A program made the position numbers and the translations under genes. A DNA stretch of 20,430 nucleotides from Spirochaetaceae bacterium. GTDB lineage: Bacteria; Spirochaetota; Spirochaetia; Sphaerochaetales; Sphaerochaetaceae. The stretch is taken from the NCBI GenBank assembly GCA_016649775.1, contig JAENWY010000010.1:1-20430 (forward strand). The letters run 5' to 3'. Shown piece by piece: positions 1 to 8,572 of the stretch (positions within the stretch are counted from its first letter, which is position 1; each line of letters opens with the position of its first letter). The notes under the pieces were generated by a model that worked only from the letters and a program-made list of their open reading frames with translations, was not told the origin of the DNA and ran no database searches.

Positions 1-129
1 TACAATGAAGCATTAATGAAAATATATTATATTCTCACCAATAATATTGCAGACCAGCCGGCATTAAATAAATTTGGTAGCCCTGTGACTTTGCGTATAC
101 AGATTTCCCTGCACTTGCCTTTTGAATAA
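1..129 (+). CDS. 3' end of an unidentified gene (C-terminal 42 residues)
   Basis: Frame 1 is open from the first base of the window to a TAA at 127-129. The peptide ends in GSPVTLRIQISLHLPFE and has a composition like a folded protein rather than the AT-rich noise that follows. GC content is higher here than in the next 800 bases, and the drop comes exactly after the stop. The start lies outside the window. I do not recognise the family. The alternating hydrophobic tail could be a final beta strand of an exported protein, but that is a guess. A minus-strand reading frame over the same bases (35-307) is less convincing. Confidence 0.45.
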   Translation, partial: YNEALMKIYYILTNNIADQPALNKFGSPVTLRIQISLHLPFE

Positions 130-1006
130 TATTGATTAGAGTTATACTTACACAATAAAAGTTAATTGTCAAGAATAATTTTTTATATTTTTTTGTTGAT
201 GTTGATTGGATGTGATATTGTCTAATTCTTATGAAAGGTGCTACAGAAGCATTATAGTGATTTGGTTTGTTTTCAACAAAATCTAGATTTTTAATGATTT
301 TTTTCATTAGAGAATCTTTAACTCTAAAAGCTCTTTAATAGAACTTAGATATTTTTTTGAACGTTGCTATGGGGTGATTTATAAATACATATTTAAGAGG
401 TCTTTTAAGTTTAACATGTATAAATCAAAATAAATATAATATATTTTTAACTCTTTACTATATGAGTAAATATTCGTGAATATGCTATTATTAAACTATC
501 AAAAAGAAGATGAAATCTCTTTTTTGAAATTAAACAAAAAAGAGATTTATCTATTTTTGTGAATAAGTTTTAGTAAACTTAAAAATGTTAACGAAACTGC
601 TTGACAGAGTTCATAAACTGTTTCATTATCACCGTGAGGTTTGGTTTGATTTTTTTTCTGAATTTTTATTACGAAAAATTTATATTAGCTATTATTTTAG
701 TTTTATGTTTTCCCTTTTTTAAGGTTTTTTTTATGTAAATTACATTCTTTACGACAATTAAAGCAAAGGCTTACAACCTGTTAAAATGTTTCTTTTTAAA
801 TGTAAATTTAAAAATGATTCACTCATTTTTAAAGATTTTTATTGTTTTATAAAAGCACCTATTTTAGAAAGTAAACTTTTTGCATAATTTTTTTTAATTA
901 TATATATAATTTTTTTGATAGAGTTATTGAGTTTTCTCAATTTCAATATAGTTTTGTAGGTTTTATATAAGTCTTTAATTTTATTAATTATTAGGAGTCG
1001 TGAAAA
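130..1006. other. AT-rich intergenic region, no gene seen
   Basis: Nearly 880 bases with long T and A runs and no reading frame resembling a protein. It contains the hairpin at 513-548 described separately. Closer to the symporter there is a six-base inverted repeat (ATTGAG, TTTT, CTCAAT at 926-941) and a loose promoter-like arrangement (TTGCAT at 880-885 with TATATA or TATAAT near 903-910). In DNA this AT-rich such matches are weak evidence. The ribosome site of the symporter (AGGAG, 993-997) closes the region. Confidence 0.6.
513..558. terminator. AT-rich perfect hairpin, possible terminator
   Basis: The arms AAATCTCTTTTTTG (513-526) and CAAAAAAGAGATTT (535-548) are exact reverse complements of 14 bases around an 8-base loop. 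The plus strand then continues with ATCTATTTTT. The stem has only three G-C pairs near its base and one at the loop, so it would be a weak intrinsic terminator. It lies 380 bases after the stop of the partial gene at the left edge, which is far for that gene, so it may serve another transcript or be a remnant. Confidence 0.4.
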
Positions 1007-2296
1007 ATGGAATCAGAAAAAAAAGGGAAAAAGTTGCTTAGCTGGTATTTTGATTTTAATCTTCTTTACAGAATTTTAATCGGAATGTTTTTAGGTGCTA
1101 TTCTTGGTTTGGTGTTTAGAGAAAAAATTTATTGGATTGCACCGTTTGGTGATTTGTTCATTCGCTTACTTAAAATGATTGTTATGCCAATTATTATATC
1201 AACACTTATTTGTGGTGCAGCTTCTATTAGTCCCGCAACCGTTGGTAAAATAGGAACAAGAATAGTAATTATATACTTAATTACATCAGCTTTTGCTGTT
1301 TGTATTGGTTTACTTTCAGGTCTTGTCTTCCATCCTGTAGCAGATTTATCAAACTATCCACTAGCTGCAGTAGCTGGTAAGGATGTTGCTTCAATGTCTG
1401 TTATAGATACCTTTTTAAATATCGTTCCAACTAACGTATTTAAATCTGTTAATGATGCACAGGTTCTTCCTGTAATATTATTTTCAATACTATTTGGTCT
1501 AGGTGTATCATATTTAATCGTTAGTGATGATGAAAAATTACAGAAATCAGGAAATACAATTCTTAGTTTCTTCACTGGTATATCTGAAGTTATGACTAAA
1601 ATGGTTACTGGTATAATGCAGTATGCTCCAATTGGTGTATTATCACTTATTGCAGTTGTATTTGCTAAGCAGGGGCCAAAGGTTGTTGGTGCTCTTGGTA
1701 TGGTAGTAGTAGCTGCATTTAGTGGCTATCTAGTACAAATCCTTCTTGTTTATGTTGGTATGATTAGTCTCTTTGGTCTCAAACCACGTAGATTTTGGCA
1801 TGAAGCAAGAAACCCATTTGTAACGGGTCTTGGAACAAGAAGTAGTTATGGTACTCTTCCTGTAACAATGACTGCAGCAGAAAATCTTGGGGTTTCAAAA
1901 GAAATCTACAGTTTTTCTCTTCCTTTAGGTGCAACAATTAACATGGATGGTACAGCTATCTATCAAGGTGTTTGTGCAACATTTATTGCTTTGACTGCAA
2001 CAGGAATGGCTCTTACACCAGCGCAAATGGGAACAATCGTTATTACGGCTACACTCATTTCAATTGGTACTGCAGGAATTCCAGGTGCCGGTGCAATTAT
2101 GTTACTTTTGGTACTTGATTCTATAGGTTTAAAAGTAGAAGCAGGAACAGCAGTAGCTGGTGCTTATGCTATGATTCTTGGTATTGATGCTATTCTTGAT
2201 ATGGGTCGTACAGCTCTAAATGTTACAGGTGATCTTGCTTCAACTTCCTGTGTTGCTAAGTCTCTTCATCAACTTGATGAGAGTAAATGGAAATAG
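1007..2296 (+). CDS. dicarboxylate/amino acid:cation symporter (DAACS family)
   Basis: A complete 429-residue inner-membrane secondary transporter of the GltP/DctA/GltT type. Family hallmarks appear in order: the re-entrant loop 1 region with SSYGTLPVT (about residues 280-288), NMDGTA (about 311-316) that binds sodium and substrate, the second re-entrant loop GIPGAGAIM (about 360-368) and, in the last core helix, LDMGRTALNVTGD (about 396-408). In known members the arginine of RTALN contacts the side-chain carboxylate of glutamate or aspartate, so an acidic substrate (glutamate, aspartate or a C4-dicarboxylate) driven by Na+ or H+ is likely; the exact substrate cannot be told. Length matches the usual 410-440. 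AGGAG lies nine bases before the ATG. It is a single-gene unit, convergent with usp. Confidence 0.93.
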   Translation: MESEKKGKKLLSWYFDFNLLYRILIGMFLGAILGLVFREKIYWIAPFGDLFIRLLKMIVMPIIISTLICGAASISPATVGKIGTRIVIIYLITSAFAVCIGLLSGLVFHPVADLSNYPLAAVAGKDVASMSVIDTFLNIVPTNVFKSVNDAQVLPVILFSILFGLGVSYLIVSDDEKLQKSGNTILSFFTGISEVMTKMVTGIMQYAPIGVLSLIAVVFAKQGPKVVGALGMVVVAAFSGYLVQILLVYVGMISLFGLKPRRFWHEARNPFVTGLGTRSSYGTLPVTMTAAENLGVSKEIYSFSLPLGATINMDGTAIYQGVCATFIALTATGMALTPAQMGTIVITATLISIGTAGIPGAGAIMLLLVLDSIGLKVEAGTAVAGAYAMILGIDAILDMGRTALNVTGDLASTSCVAKSLHQLDESKWK

Positions 2297-2434
2297 GGCC
2301 TTTAGCTTTATAACGGATAAGAGAAGGTGTGTGTATAAAATAGATTATTCACCTTGAAAAAGACTGTTTTATTAAATAAATTGTTATCTTTTTTACTATT
2401 CTTCTTCGTTTTGAAATACAAAATATTATTCAAT

Positions 2435-2480
2435 TTACCCATTTATCTTTACAAAAGACAAATGGGTAATATTTTCTAAG
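2435..2480. terminator. long hairpin between convergent genes, likely bidirectional terminator
   Basis: The outer arms TTACCCATTT (2435-2444) and AAATGGGTAA (2460-2469) are exact reverse complements. Inside them TCTTT (2446-2450) pairs with AAAGA (2454-2458) around a three-base loop, separated by one A-C mismatch. The plus strand continues TATTTTCT. It sits between the symporter stop at 2296 and the usp stop at 2563, where transcripts from both strands need to end. The U-tract is imperfect, so this could also be a 3' stabilising structure. Confidence 0.65.
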
Positions 2481-2562
2481 ATTGCTTAAAAAGTAATGAA
2501 TTGAAGTATTATAAGAGATTAAATATATTATTTGCGTAATTACAAAGAATTACTTTTTTTCT

Positions 2563-2985
2563 CTATACGTCTTGTAAACTTCCTTTTACTAACAATAGAG
2601 GAGTTTTTATATGGTGTTTTAAACTTGTTGAGACACTTCCATAAAGCAAATCTTGAAAACCCTTGTGACCATGGGTACCCATGGCTACCAAATCGTAGTT
2701 TCCTTCATTAATTTCTTTTATTAATTGAACTTCTGGTTCACCACTTAGAAATAGTTTGCTAGTATTTTTAATTCCAGAATTAATAAAGTCTTCTTTGTAA
2801 CTTTCAAGATATTCAGTGGCCTTTTTTCTTAAAGCTGTTTGTTGATCTAAGGTGTGTGAGTGAATAACATGTACTAGAGTTAATTTTGAATCTGCTCCAT
2901 CCATCATTTTTTTGATTACTTTTATAACTTCATGGTCTGCTGGAGAACAATCAATTAAAAGCAAGATATTTTCAAATGCAGTCAT
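2563..2985 (-). CDS. universal stress protein (UspA family)
   Basis: A 140-residue cytoplasmic single-domain Usp. The N-terminal strand ILLLIDCSPADHE carries the conserved aspartate (D12). The nucleotide-binding motif G-2x-G-9x-G-S is complete: GTHG (103-106), then nine residues to GS (116-117). The protein is therefore probably of the ATP-binding UspA class that forms dimers. It follows mntH after 12 bases, and a very strong ribosome site (AAAGGAGGT) fills the gap, so the two are almost certainly one operon. Usp genes are often placed beside ion transporters, and the partner here suggests a role in metal or oxidative stress; that role is inference. Confidence 0.93.
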   Translation of the reverse strand: MTAFENILLLIDCSPADHEVIKVIKKMMDGADSKLTLVHVIHSHTLDQQTALRKKATEYLESYKEDFINSGIKNTSKLFLSGEPEVQLIKEINEGNYDLVAMGTHGHKGFQDLLYGSVSTSLKHHIKTPLLLVKGSLQDV

Positions 2986-2997
2986 AATTTACCTCCT

Positions 2998-4218
2998 TTA
3001 GGCAAATAGTAGAAAAGTGTTTAAACTTATTATAATAGCGGAAATCACAATTAGAGCAATAAATTCAGAATTACTGCTTTTGAATATGCCCATTACTGAT
3101 TTCTTTCTAGCAAGATAAAGTAAAGGTATTAATGTAAATGGAAGTTGAATACTAAGTATTACTTGACTGAATATTAATATCTTATAGGTATTTAAATTTA
3201 ATAGAATAATTACCAAAGAAGGGATTGCTGTTATAAAGGTTGCGACTCTGTAAAGTAAAGTTTTTGGATCTTCAGGTTTTCCAAGGAAACCTGTAATTAC
3301 GTTAACTTCAGCCATTGAAGATGTTACTGAAGATCCTACTCCTGCAAAGACTAAAGCTAAGGCAAATAGAAATCCAGCACCTTTACCAGCTAGTGGAACA
3401 AGTGTTTTAGCAGCATCAGTGATGCTAGTAACAACAATTCCATTTGAACTGAATACTTTAGCAGCTACAATAATCATTGCGGCATTAACTATTAATCCAA
3501 GACTTAGAGATGTAGTAGTATCAATTCTCTCATATTTTAATAAATCCATTTTTTCTTTGTCTGTAATACCCCAGTTTCGTGAGTGAATAACATTAGAGTG
3601 GAGAAAAATATTATGAGGCATAACAACAGCACCAATAATTCCTAAGGAAATATAGATACTCTCTTTATTTAGTTTTGGAATTACCAAAGCAGGTAGAGCT
3701 TGACCCCAGTCTGGTTTTACAATTATTAGTTCCGCTACATAACATAGAGCTATTATACCAAGAAATCCAATAATAGTTTTTTCTAATTTATGATATCTTT
3801 GACCAATTATCAGAAAGATTTCAAGGAATATGGTAACTACAGCGCCTAGCCACAAAGGCATTCTGAGCAACAGATTGAAACCAATTGCACCGCCTAATAG
3901 TTCAGCTACATCGGTTGCGACACAGGCAAGAACTACGGTAATACCTACCATAACTGATAACGGTTTGGGTAGTTGTTCTCTTATGTTAACAGCAAGTGAC
4001 TTTCCTGTAGCTATTCCCATCTTAGCCGCTGTATGTTGAATTACCATAAGCATAATTGTGCTAAGAGTTACGACCCATAAAAGGGAATACCCAAAACGGG
4101 AACCACCCTCTATATTTGTAGCCCAGTTACCTGGGTCAATGAATCCAACTGTTATTAAAAAACCTGGACCCATAAAAGAAAAAATCTTTTTTAAACGTTG
4201 GTTTGTGTTATCTTTCAT
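2998..4218 (-). CDS. mntH: Nramp-family divalent metal (Mn2+/Fe2+) transporter
   Basis: A complete 406-residue polytopic membrane protein with about 11 helices. The two metal-site motifs of Nramp transporters are intact: DPGN (28-31) in helix 1 and MPHN (200-203) in helix 6. The methionine of MPHN favours transition metals such as Mn2+ and Fe2+ over Mg2+/Ca2+. It imports metal with protons in the known family. It is first in an operon with usp. The chosen ATG has no clear Shine-Dalgarno sequence, and the candidate promoter (4228-4256) leaves a leader of only a few bases, so translation may be near-leaderless. The next methionine (M16) would delete the start of helix 1, so the first ATG is preferred. 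No MntR or Fur box was recognised. Confidence 0.94.
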   Translation of the reverse strand: MKDNTNQRLKKIFSFMGPGFLITVGFIDPGNWATNIEGGSRFGYSLLWVVTLSTIMLMVIQHTAAKMGIATGKSLAVNIREQLPKPLSVMVGITVVLACVATDVAELLGGAIGFNLLLRMPLWLGAVVTIFLEIFLIIGQRYHKLEKTIIGFLGIIALCYVAELIIVKPDWGQALPALVIPKLNKESIYISLGIIGAVVMPHNIFLHSNVIHSRNWGITDKEKMDLLKYERIDTTTSLSLGLIVNAAMIIVAAKVFSSNGIVVTSITDAAKTLVPLAGKGAGFLFALALVFAGVGSSVTSSMAEVNVITGFLGKPEDPKTLLYRVATFITAIPSLVIILLNLNTYKILIFSQVILSIQLPFTLIPLLYLARKKSVMGIFKSSNSEFIALIVISAIIISLNTFLLFA

Positions 4219-4227
4219 TATGAATTT

Positions 4228-4256
4228 ATTTTAAAATTATGTAGAATACTAATCAA
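4228..4256 (-). promoter_or_regulatory. candidate mntH-usp promoter
   Basis: Read on the minus strand, TTGATT (4256-4251) and TAAAAT (4233-4228) are separated by exactly 17 bases. Only nine bases separate the -10 from the mntH ATG, so the transcript would start within a few bases of the start codon, which fits the missing ribosome site. In such AT-rich DNA chance matches are frequent. Confidence 0.4.
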
Positions 4257-4408
4257 TAGAAAAGCAATAAAATTTAGTATATAATTATTAATATGTTAGC
4301 TAATAAAGATTTAGGATTCCTTCTCAATCTCCCAGGATTATTAGCACGATTATCATTAAAACCTTCAATTCTAGATGCCTGCTTTTTATACCATTTGTCA
4401 AACTATAG

Positions 4409-4981
4409 ATTCTCATAGGTTTTAAGATATCTGGATTTATACCTAAACCTGAAAGAATATCTCTTGGGGCCCTGCCTCCTTTATATTGTTCCCAAAAAAG
4501 TGGTATTCCATCTATTGGTGTTGGTATGGGACTTGTAATTGATGGTGAATTAAGACGAGGCTTTAACAATAAAGTAGGCGAATTTAACAGTATCATGTAT
4601 CTATGTGATGCTACAGATAAACAATTAGCACTTACAAATATAGAGCTATTACAACTTGATGAAAATGAAGATTTATTAAAGAAGTTCCTAATTGAATTAT
4701 TTGGAAACTTATTCTTTGTAGAGAGTTTGATAAACCCAAGAATTATATATTTGGGAGGTTCCCTTTCTAAATGGAAGCACTTATCTCAATATGTCTTAGA
4801 TAAAGAATTTAAAAATAGCCGTTATCAGGGAGAGAGAAATACTTTTGTATTTGTAGATAATCCTAAAGATGACGTTAGAACCGGAGCTTGGAAATTAATT
4901 CTTTATCATCTATTTAAACTTCCTAAAGTTGATAGTTTAAATACAGTATGGGAATCCTTAGGTAAATCTTTAATACAATAA
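4409..4981 (+). pseudogene. decayed ROK-family regulator/kinase gene
   Basis: The frame is open from just after a TAG (4406-4408) to TAA at 4979-4981, but the first ATG is at 4526, well inside conserved sequence. The region around 4503-4585 reads GIPSIGVGMGLVIDG followed by ELRRGFNNKVGEFN, matching the ROK pattern in which a glycine-rich strand leads to xGxxxxxGE. Near the end, NPRIIYLGGSLSK matches the ROK C-terminal NPxxIxxGG element. Only about 190 codons remain, against roughly 300 for ROK kinases and 380-400 for ROK regulators; the N-terminal half is missing or scrambled. The cysteine-rich zinc motif of ROK sugar kinases is not visible, which hints at the regulator branch. The gene lies 22 bases before the M81 peptidase remnant, so both may come from one dead operon. 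Confidence 0.65.
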
Positions 4982-5003
4982 TATATTATTAAAGAGGAAA
5001 AAT

Positions 5004-6184
5004 ATGAAAAAAAGAGTTTTGGTTGGTGAATTACATCATGAATCAGATACTTTCAATCCAATCGTCACTTCAAAGGACGATATTTGGGTATATCGTGGTC
5101 AAAATTTAATTGAACATAAGGATAAATCATCTATTTCAGGTGCTATAAAAACTTTATTAGACGCCGGATATGAAGTTGTTCCAACTCTAATTGCAAGTGC
5201 AGTTCCAAACGGTGAGTGGGATAAAGATTATTATTTATATCACCCTAAACATTATGATGATTTATATTCTACTTAATTAATAAAGGAGACCTGAAAAGCT
5301 TCAAATCTCCTTATATTTTTTCATCCAATTAATAACTTGGTGTACTAATCAAATAGTACTTGACTATCGAGCCATAGTACTATGGCTATCTCTTCATGGA
5401 TCTATGAGAGTTAAGGGTATTGGTGAAGCTGAAGGTGATTTACTAGAAGCTATAAGAAAAATACTTCCAAATATTTTAATCATATCATCACTAGATATGC
5501 ACGCTACAGTTACAAAAAGAATGATTGATAACTGTGATGGATATGTAGGCTATAAATGTGTTCCTCACACTGATACATATGAAACAGGTATTCATGCTGC
5601 TAAAATGACTATTGATTGTCTTGAACATAATTTTATTCCTAAGATGAGTGCAGTTCATGTTCCTTTTATTGTAGCAGGAGAGCGAAGTGAAACCTCTGTT
5701 GAACCTATGAAAAGCTATACAGATTTACTTAGAAAACAAGAGCTAAATAAAAATCTAATGGCATGTTCAATCCTTTTAGGTTTCCATTGGGGTGATACAG
5801 AAGAAAATGGAGTTACAGCCTTAGTAGTATCAAGAGATAGTCAAACCCTCTCTGATGAAAAAGCTATGGAATAATCAGATAACTCAGCAGTAGAAGATTG
5901 TGATATTGTTTTACTTGATGTATCAGGTATTGATGTTCTTGTAACAAATAAGCATGTAGGCTGTTATGATCCAAAAATGTTAGAAGCAGTAGGTATTAAA
6001 CCAAGTGAAGCAAAAGTAATAATAGTAAAACTTGGATATCTTGAACCTGAAATTAGAGCCATCGCTAAAAGATCTGTAATGGTTCCTCAGATGAATTATT
6101 TAAAAGATTACCTTCTGTAAAATGAAGAGTCCAGTATATCCTCTTGATGGTGATTTTGATGCAAAATTGGGATATATCAGATAA
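5004..6184 (+). pseudogene. broken M81 (MlrC-like) metallopeptidase gene
   Basis: Pieces of one protein lie in order in different frames. Piece 1 (5004-5276) starts MKKRVLVGELHHESDTFNP, the typical M81 N-terminus, after the ribosome site AGAGG, and stops early. Piece 2 resumes near 5362 in another frame (IVLWLSLHGSM, then SLDMHATVTKRM and VPHTDTYETG, all M81 landmarks) and reaches TAA at 5872. The same frame continues beyond that stop (DIVLLDVSGIDVLVTNKH up to TAA at 6118), and a final shifted piece reads SPVYPLDGDF to TAA at 6182-6184, matching the family's C-terminal PLD element. About 345 codons remain of some 490, and part of the middle is deleted. Family members include microcystinase C, but the true substrates of most are unknown. 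At least three separate lesions make a functional product very unlikely. Confidence 0.85.
5283..5321 (+). terminator. terminator-like hairpin inside the broken M81 gene
   Basis: AAGGAGA (5283-5289) pairs with TCTCCTT (5306-5312); inside, TGAA pairs with TTCA around AAGC, with a CC/AA internal loop between the two stems. A run of six T follows at 5316-5321. It directly follows the premature stop of piece 1 and does not encode M81 sequence, so it probably arrived with an insertion or rearrangement. It would stop any transcript entering from the left. Confidence 0.55.
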
Positions 6185-6189
6185 AAAAG

Positions 6190-6366
6190 CAAGTTATAAC
6201 TTATAATGCTAATATTGATAATATTTTAGACTTAGGGTTCTTAGAAAACTGAAATCTGTTTACTAAGGGCCTTATTTTTATTAGTGATTTTAATAAATTA
6301 AAAAGTCTAGATTAATATTGTAAAACACTTAATCTTGATACTAGATTTGAATTTACTATAAAATAA
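6190..6366 (+). other. degenerate reading frame, possible gene remnant
   Basis: Frame 1 from 6190 to TAA at 6364-6366 contains only two internal stops (TGA near 6250, TAA near 6313), and between them reads protein-like text such as FTKGLIFISDFNKLKSL. No family is recognised and there is no start codon with a ribosome site. It fills the gap between the M81 remnant and the converging Toprim gene. It could be the worn end of another gene of the same dead cluster, or chance in AT-rich DNA. Confidence 0.2.
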
Positions 6367-6415
6367 AAAGCTTAATATTAAATTATCTTATATATAAATA
6401 GTGGAAATTGGAAAA

Positions 6416-7132
6416 TTAGATTAATGAATCTAGATATTCTAATAACAAAGCAAAAGTAGAATATTGGTGTAAAGAATTTACTCCTTCTTTAATAAAAGAC
6501 CAACTTTCACTATATCGTTCCTCATAGGTTTTACTGACTAAGGGAGGGGTGTTATCTTTAATTATTTCAGGATATTGTTCCTTATTTTTTTTAGAAAAAC
6601 GTAACGCATTTTTTGACTTATCTTCTTTAATTGGATTTAAATCATTTAGAAAAACAAGTTCTATGTTTCTAGAAAAATAATAAATTTGATAAAAATAGCT
6701 ATAACGACAGACTTTTTTTAATTTTACCATCTTTTCTGTTTTTCTTTTTTTTATTTGATTTCTTGATATGATATTATTTTTTTGATGAAGGCTATTTACA
6801 ATAATATTATCTAAACTGTAGAAGGTTTTAGGTACTTGTTTAACCTTGATTATAATATTGGCATTATCTATCATGCATCCATCAGTATCCGTTAATTGAA
6901 GAACGGCTAATATATCGCTTGGTTTAAATTTTTCAGTATTCATTATTTGCAAAATAAAATTTCCAATTATATTTCTTATTGGTTCCTCTGAAATTTCTCT
7001 ATTAGCAAAAGCATCCCCATCATAAACTTTAAATTTGATTTTTTTTGTTTCATACCTGCTATCTAAAAAACTCTTTAAAAAATATTCATCAGATATACCT
7101 TCAGTTATTATTATTACAACTTTTTTAGTCAT
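6416..7132 (-). CDS. Toprim-like protein, partner of an OLD/SMC-like ATPase
   Basis: A 238-residue soluble protein. Its N-terminus VVIIITEGISDEYFL has the layout of a Toprim nucleotide-binding core: a hydrophobic strand, then a glutamate-glycine pair (E11-G12) and an acidic helix start. A second strand ends in LTDTDG (80-85), matching the DxD metal motif. These residues form the metal site of nucleases such as OLD, topoisomerase VI and the AriB effector of PARIS. The ATPase gene lies immediately upstream and overlaps by eight bases (ATGACTAA), so the products are probably made together and interact. The C-terminus (SWSFIKEGVNSLHQYS) looks structured but is not recognised. Likely role: nuclease-type effector of a two-gene defence system. 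Family-level assignment is moderate; activity is inference. Confidence 0.6.
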   Translation of the reverse strand: MTKKVVIIITEGISDEYFLKSFLDSRYETKKIKFKVYDGDAFANREISEEPIRNIIGNFILQIMNTEKFKPSDILAVLQLTDTDGCMIDNANIIIKVKQVPKTFYSLDNIIVNSLHQKNNIISRNQIKKRKTEKMVKLKKVCRYSYFYQIYYFSRNIELVFLNDLNPIKEDKSKNALRFSKKNKEQYPEIIKDNTPPLVSKTYEERYSESWSFIKEGVNSLHQYSTFALLLEYLDSLI

Positions 7133-8447
7133 CTAATAACTCCACAGATGCAAATGCCCTTTTTATATCTGATTCATCCTTATAATCATATAATTCTTGA
7201 GATTGTCCTCCTAATTGAAGGGCTCTTATATACATGTCTCTTATATTATTAGTTGCATTAACATTTTTTAATTTTATAAATCTTTTATCTTCATTCGTTG
7301 TAGTAAAAAATAGTTGTTTACTTTTTAAAACTTCTAATATTCTTAAATTGTGAGAAGTAAAGATTAATTGACCCTTTCCATTTTGATTTATAGCTGAGAT
7401 GATATGACCAAGTAATACTTCAAATATACTAGAATCTAATTCATCAATAATGACTAAAGTATTAGGGTCATTATTTACTGCTATCAGAGAACTTAAAATT
7501 GATATTAGTTTAAGAACTCCAGAAGATTCACAACGTAATGGAAGTTTTAGCTTATTTTTTTCAGATAGTAATTCATATCTAATACCTTCCTCTCCGTCAT
7601 TCAAAGTTTCGGAACCAATTTTATTAATTTCAATTTTTAAATTAGGTATTAAAACACAAAGAACTTCATTTATTTCAATTATTGTTTTTTCAAGGTACTT
7701 GTATTTGTCTTTTTTCATTAAATTAGACCTATCTAACTCATATAAAATATTAGTAGTTGATTCTTCTTCAATTATATCAATAGGCATTATCATATTTGCT
7801 AAAACTATTCCATTTTGGAAGCCTGAAATTACATGAAAATTATTAAAAAAATCTTTTGTTAAATTGTTAAATAGAGCTGTTTGTTCTTTTGTTAAAAACT
7901 TTGCATAACTTTTAAACAATTTATCACTGAATATATAACTTTTATCTTCAGGAAATACCTCGATAGCTCCTTTTATAGCTATTTTATCTTCCTTTTTAAT
8001 ATACTCCGTGGAATTACCAAAAGCTCCTACTTTTTTATTTATTGATATGAATCTCTTATAAGCTGTGCGTTCAGTATTTTTTTTATAGAATAATTCTTCA
8101 GAGTTGACTAATAGCCTTTCTTTTCCATTAATACAAACTACTTTATATTTTAAATAATATTCTCCCAAATTATTTGTAACTAAAAATTCATATTCAAGAG
8201 TTAATTTTTTTTCACCAAAATAGATTAAGAATTCTTTTACTTTAGGCAATTCCTTGTTATCTAGCAAGGTGTGTAATAAATTGAAAGATTCAACCATTGC
8301 TGTTTTACCTGAACCATTTTGACCATAGATACCGATAATATCAGCTTTTGTCATAAAATCGAAATTGGTAGAGGTTTTTAATTCGCCATTTTTTACATTT
8401 TTTAGATTACTGATTTTCAGACTTAATAATCGTACTATAGTTTTCAT
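7125..8447 (-). CDS. AAA_15/AAA_21-type (OLD/RloA/AriA-like) ATPase
   Basis: A 440-residue P-loop ATPase of the RecF/SMC/OLD branch. Walker A is GQNGSGKT (about residues 42-49) behind an N-terminal strand pair (LKISNLKNV) typical of these proteins. A degenerate signature (SSGVLKL, about 306) precedes Walker B TLVIIDELDSS (DELD near 335) and the switch histidine in FTSHN (near 365). Domain order and size match the ATPase subunits of two-gene defence systems (PARIS AriA, RloA, Septu PtuA). I chose the ATG at 8447 because GGAG lies six bases ahead of it; the ATG at 8459 has no ribosome site and would overlap that GGAG. The gene couples to the Toprim partner by an eight-base overlap. GC content is very low (9 of 60 bases at 7621-7680). 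Confidence 0.85.
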   Translation of the reverse strand: MKTIVRLLSLKISNLKNVKNGELKTSTNFDFMTKADIIGIYGQNGSGKTAMVESFNLLHTLLDNKELPKVKEFLIYFGEKKLTLEYEFLVTNNLGEYYLKYKVVCINGKERLLVNSEELFYKKNTERTAYKRFISINKKVGAFGNSTEYIKKEDKIAIKGAIEVFPEDKSYIFSDKLFKSYAKFLTKEQTALFNNLTKDFFNNFHVISGFQNGIVLANMIMPIDIIEEESTTNILYELDRSNLMKKDKYKYLEKTIIEINEVLCVLIPNLKIEINKIGSETLNDGEEGIRYELLSEKNKLKLPLRCESSGVLKLISILSSLIAVNNDPNTLVIIDELDSSIFEVLLGHIISAINQNGKGQLIFTSHNLRILEVLKSKQLFFTTTNEDKRFIKLKNVNATNNIRDMYIRALQLGGQSQELYDYKDESDIKRAFASVELLDD

Positions 8448-8572
8448 ACTTCGCTCCATGGAACTAATATAACATAGATATTGGTAAATTAAAAGATAAA
8501 TAGTATTTTATATATGGATTTTAGTATAAAATAGTAAAAAAATAATAAAACCTTAGTAAATATACTTTTTCC

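Noticed and set aside
35..307. Minus-strand 90-codon reading frame at the left edge
   Set aside because: No ribosome site, no recognisable domain, and it overlaps the more protein-like plus-strand 3' end at 1-129.
4324..4596. Minus-strand 90-codon frame over the ROK remnant
   Set aside because: It is the complement of clear ROK sequence on the plus strand.
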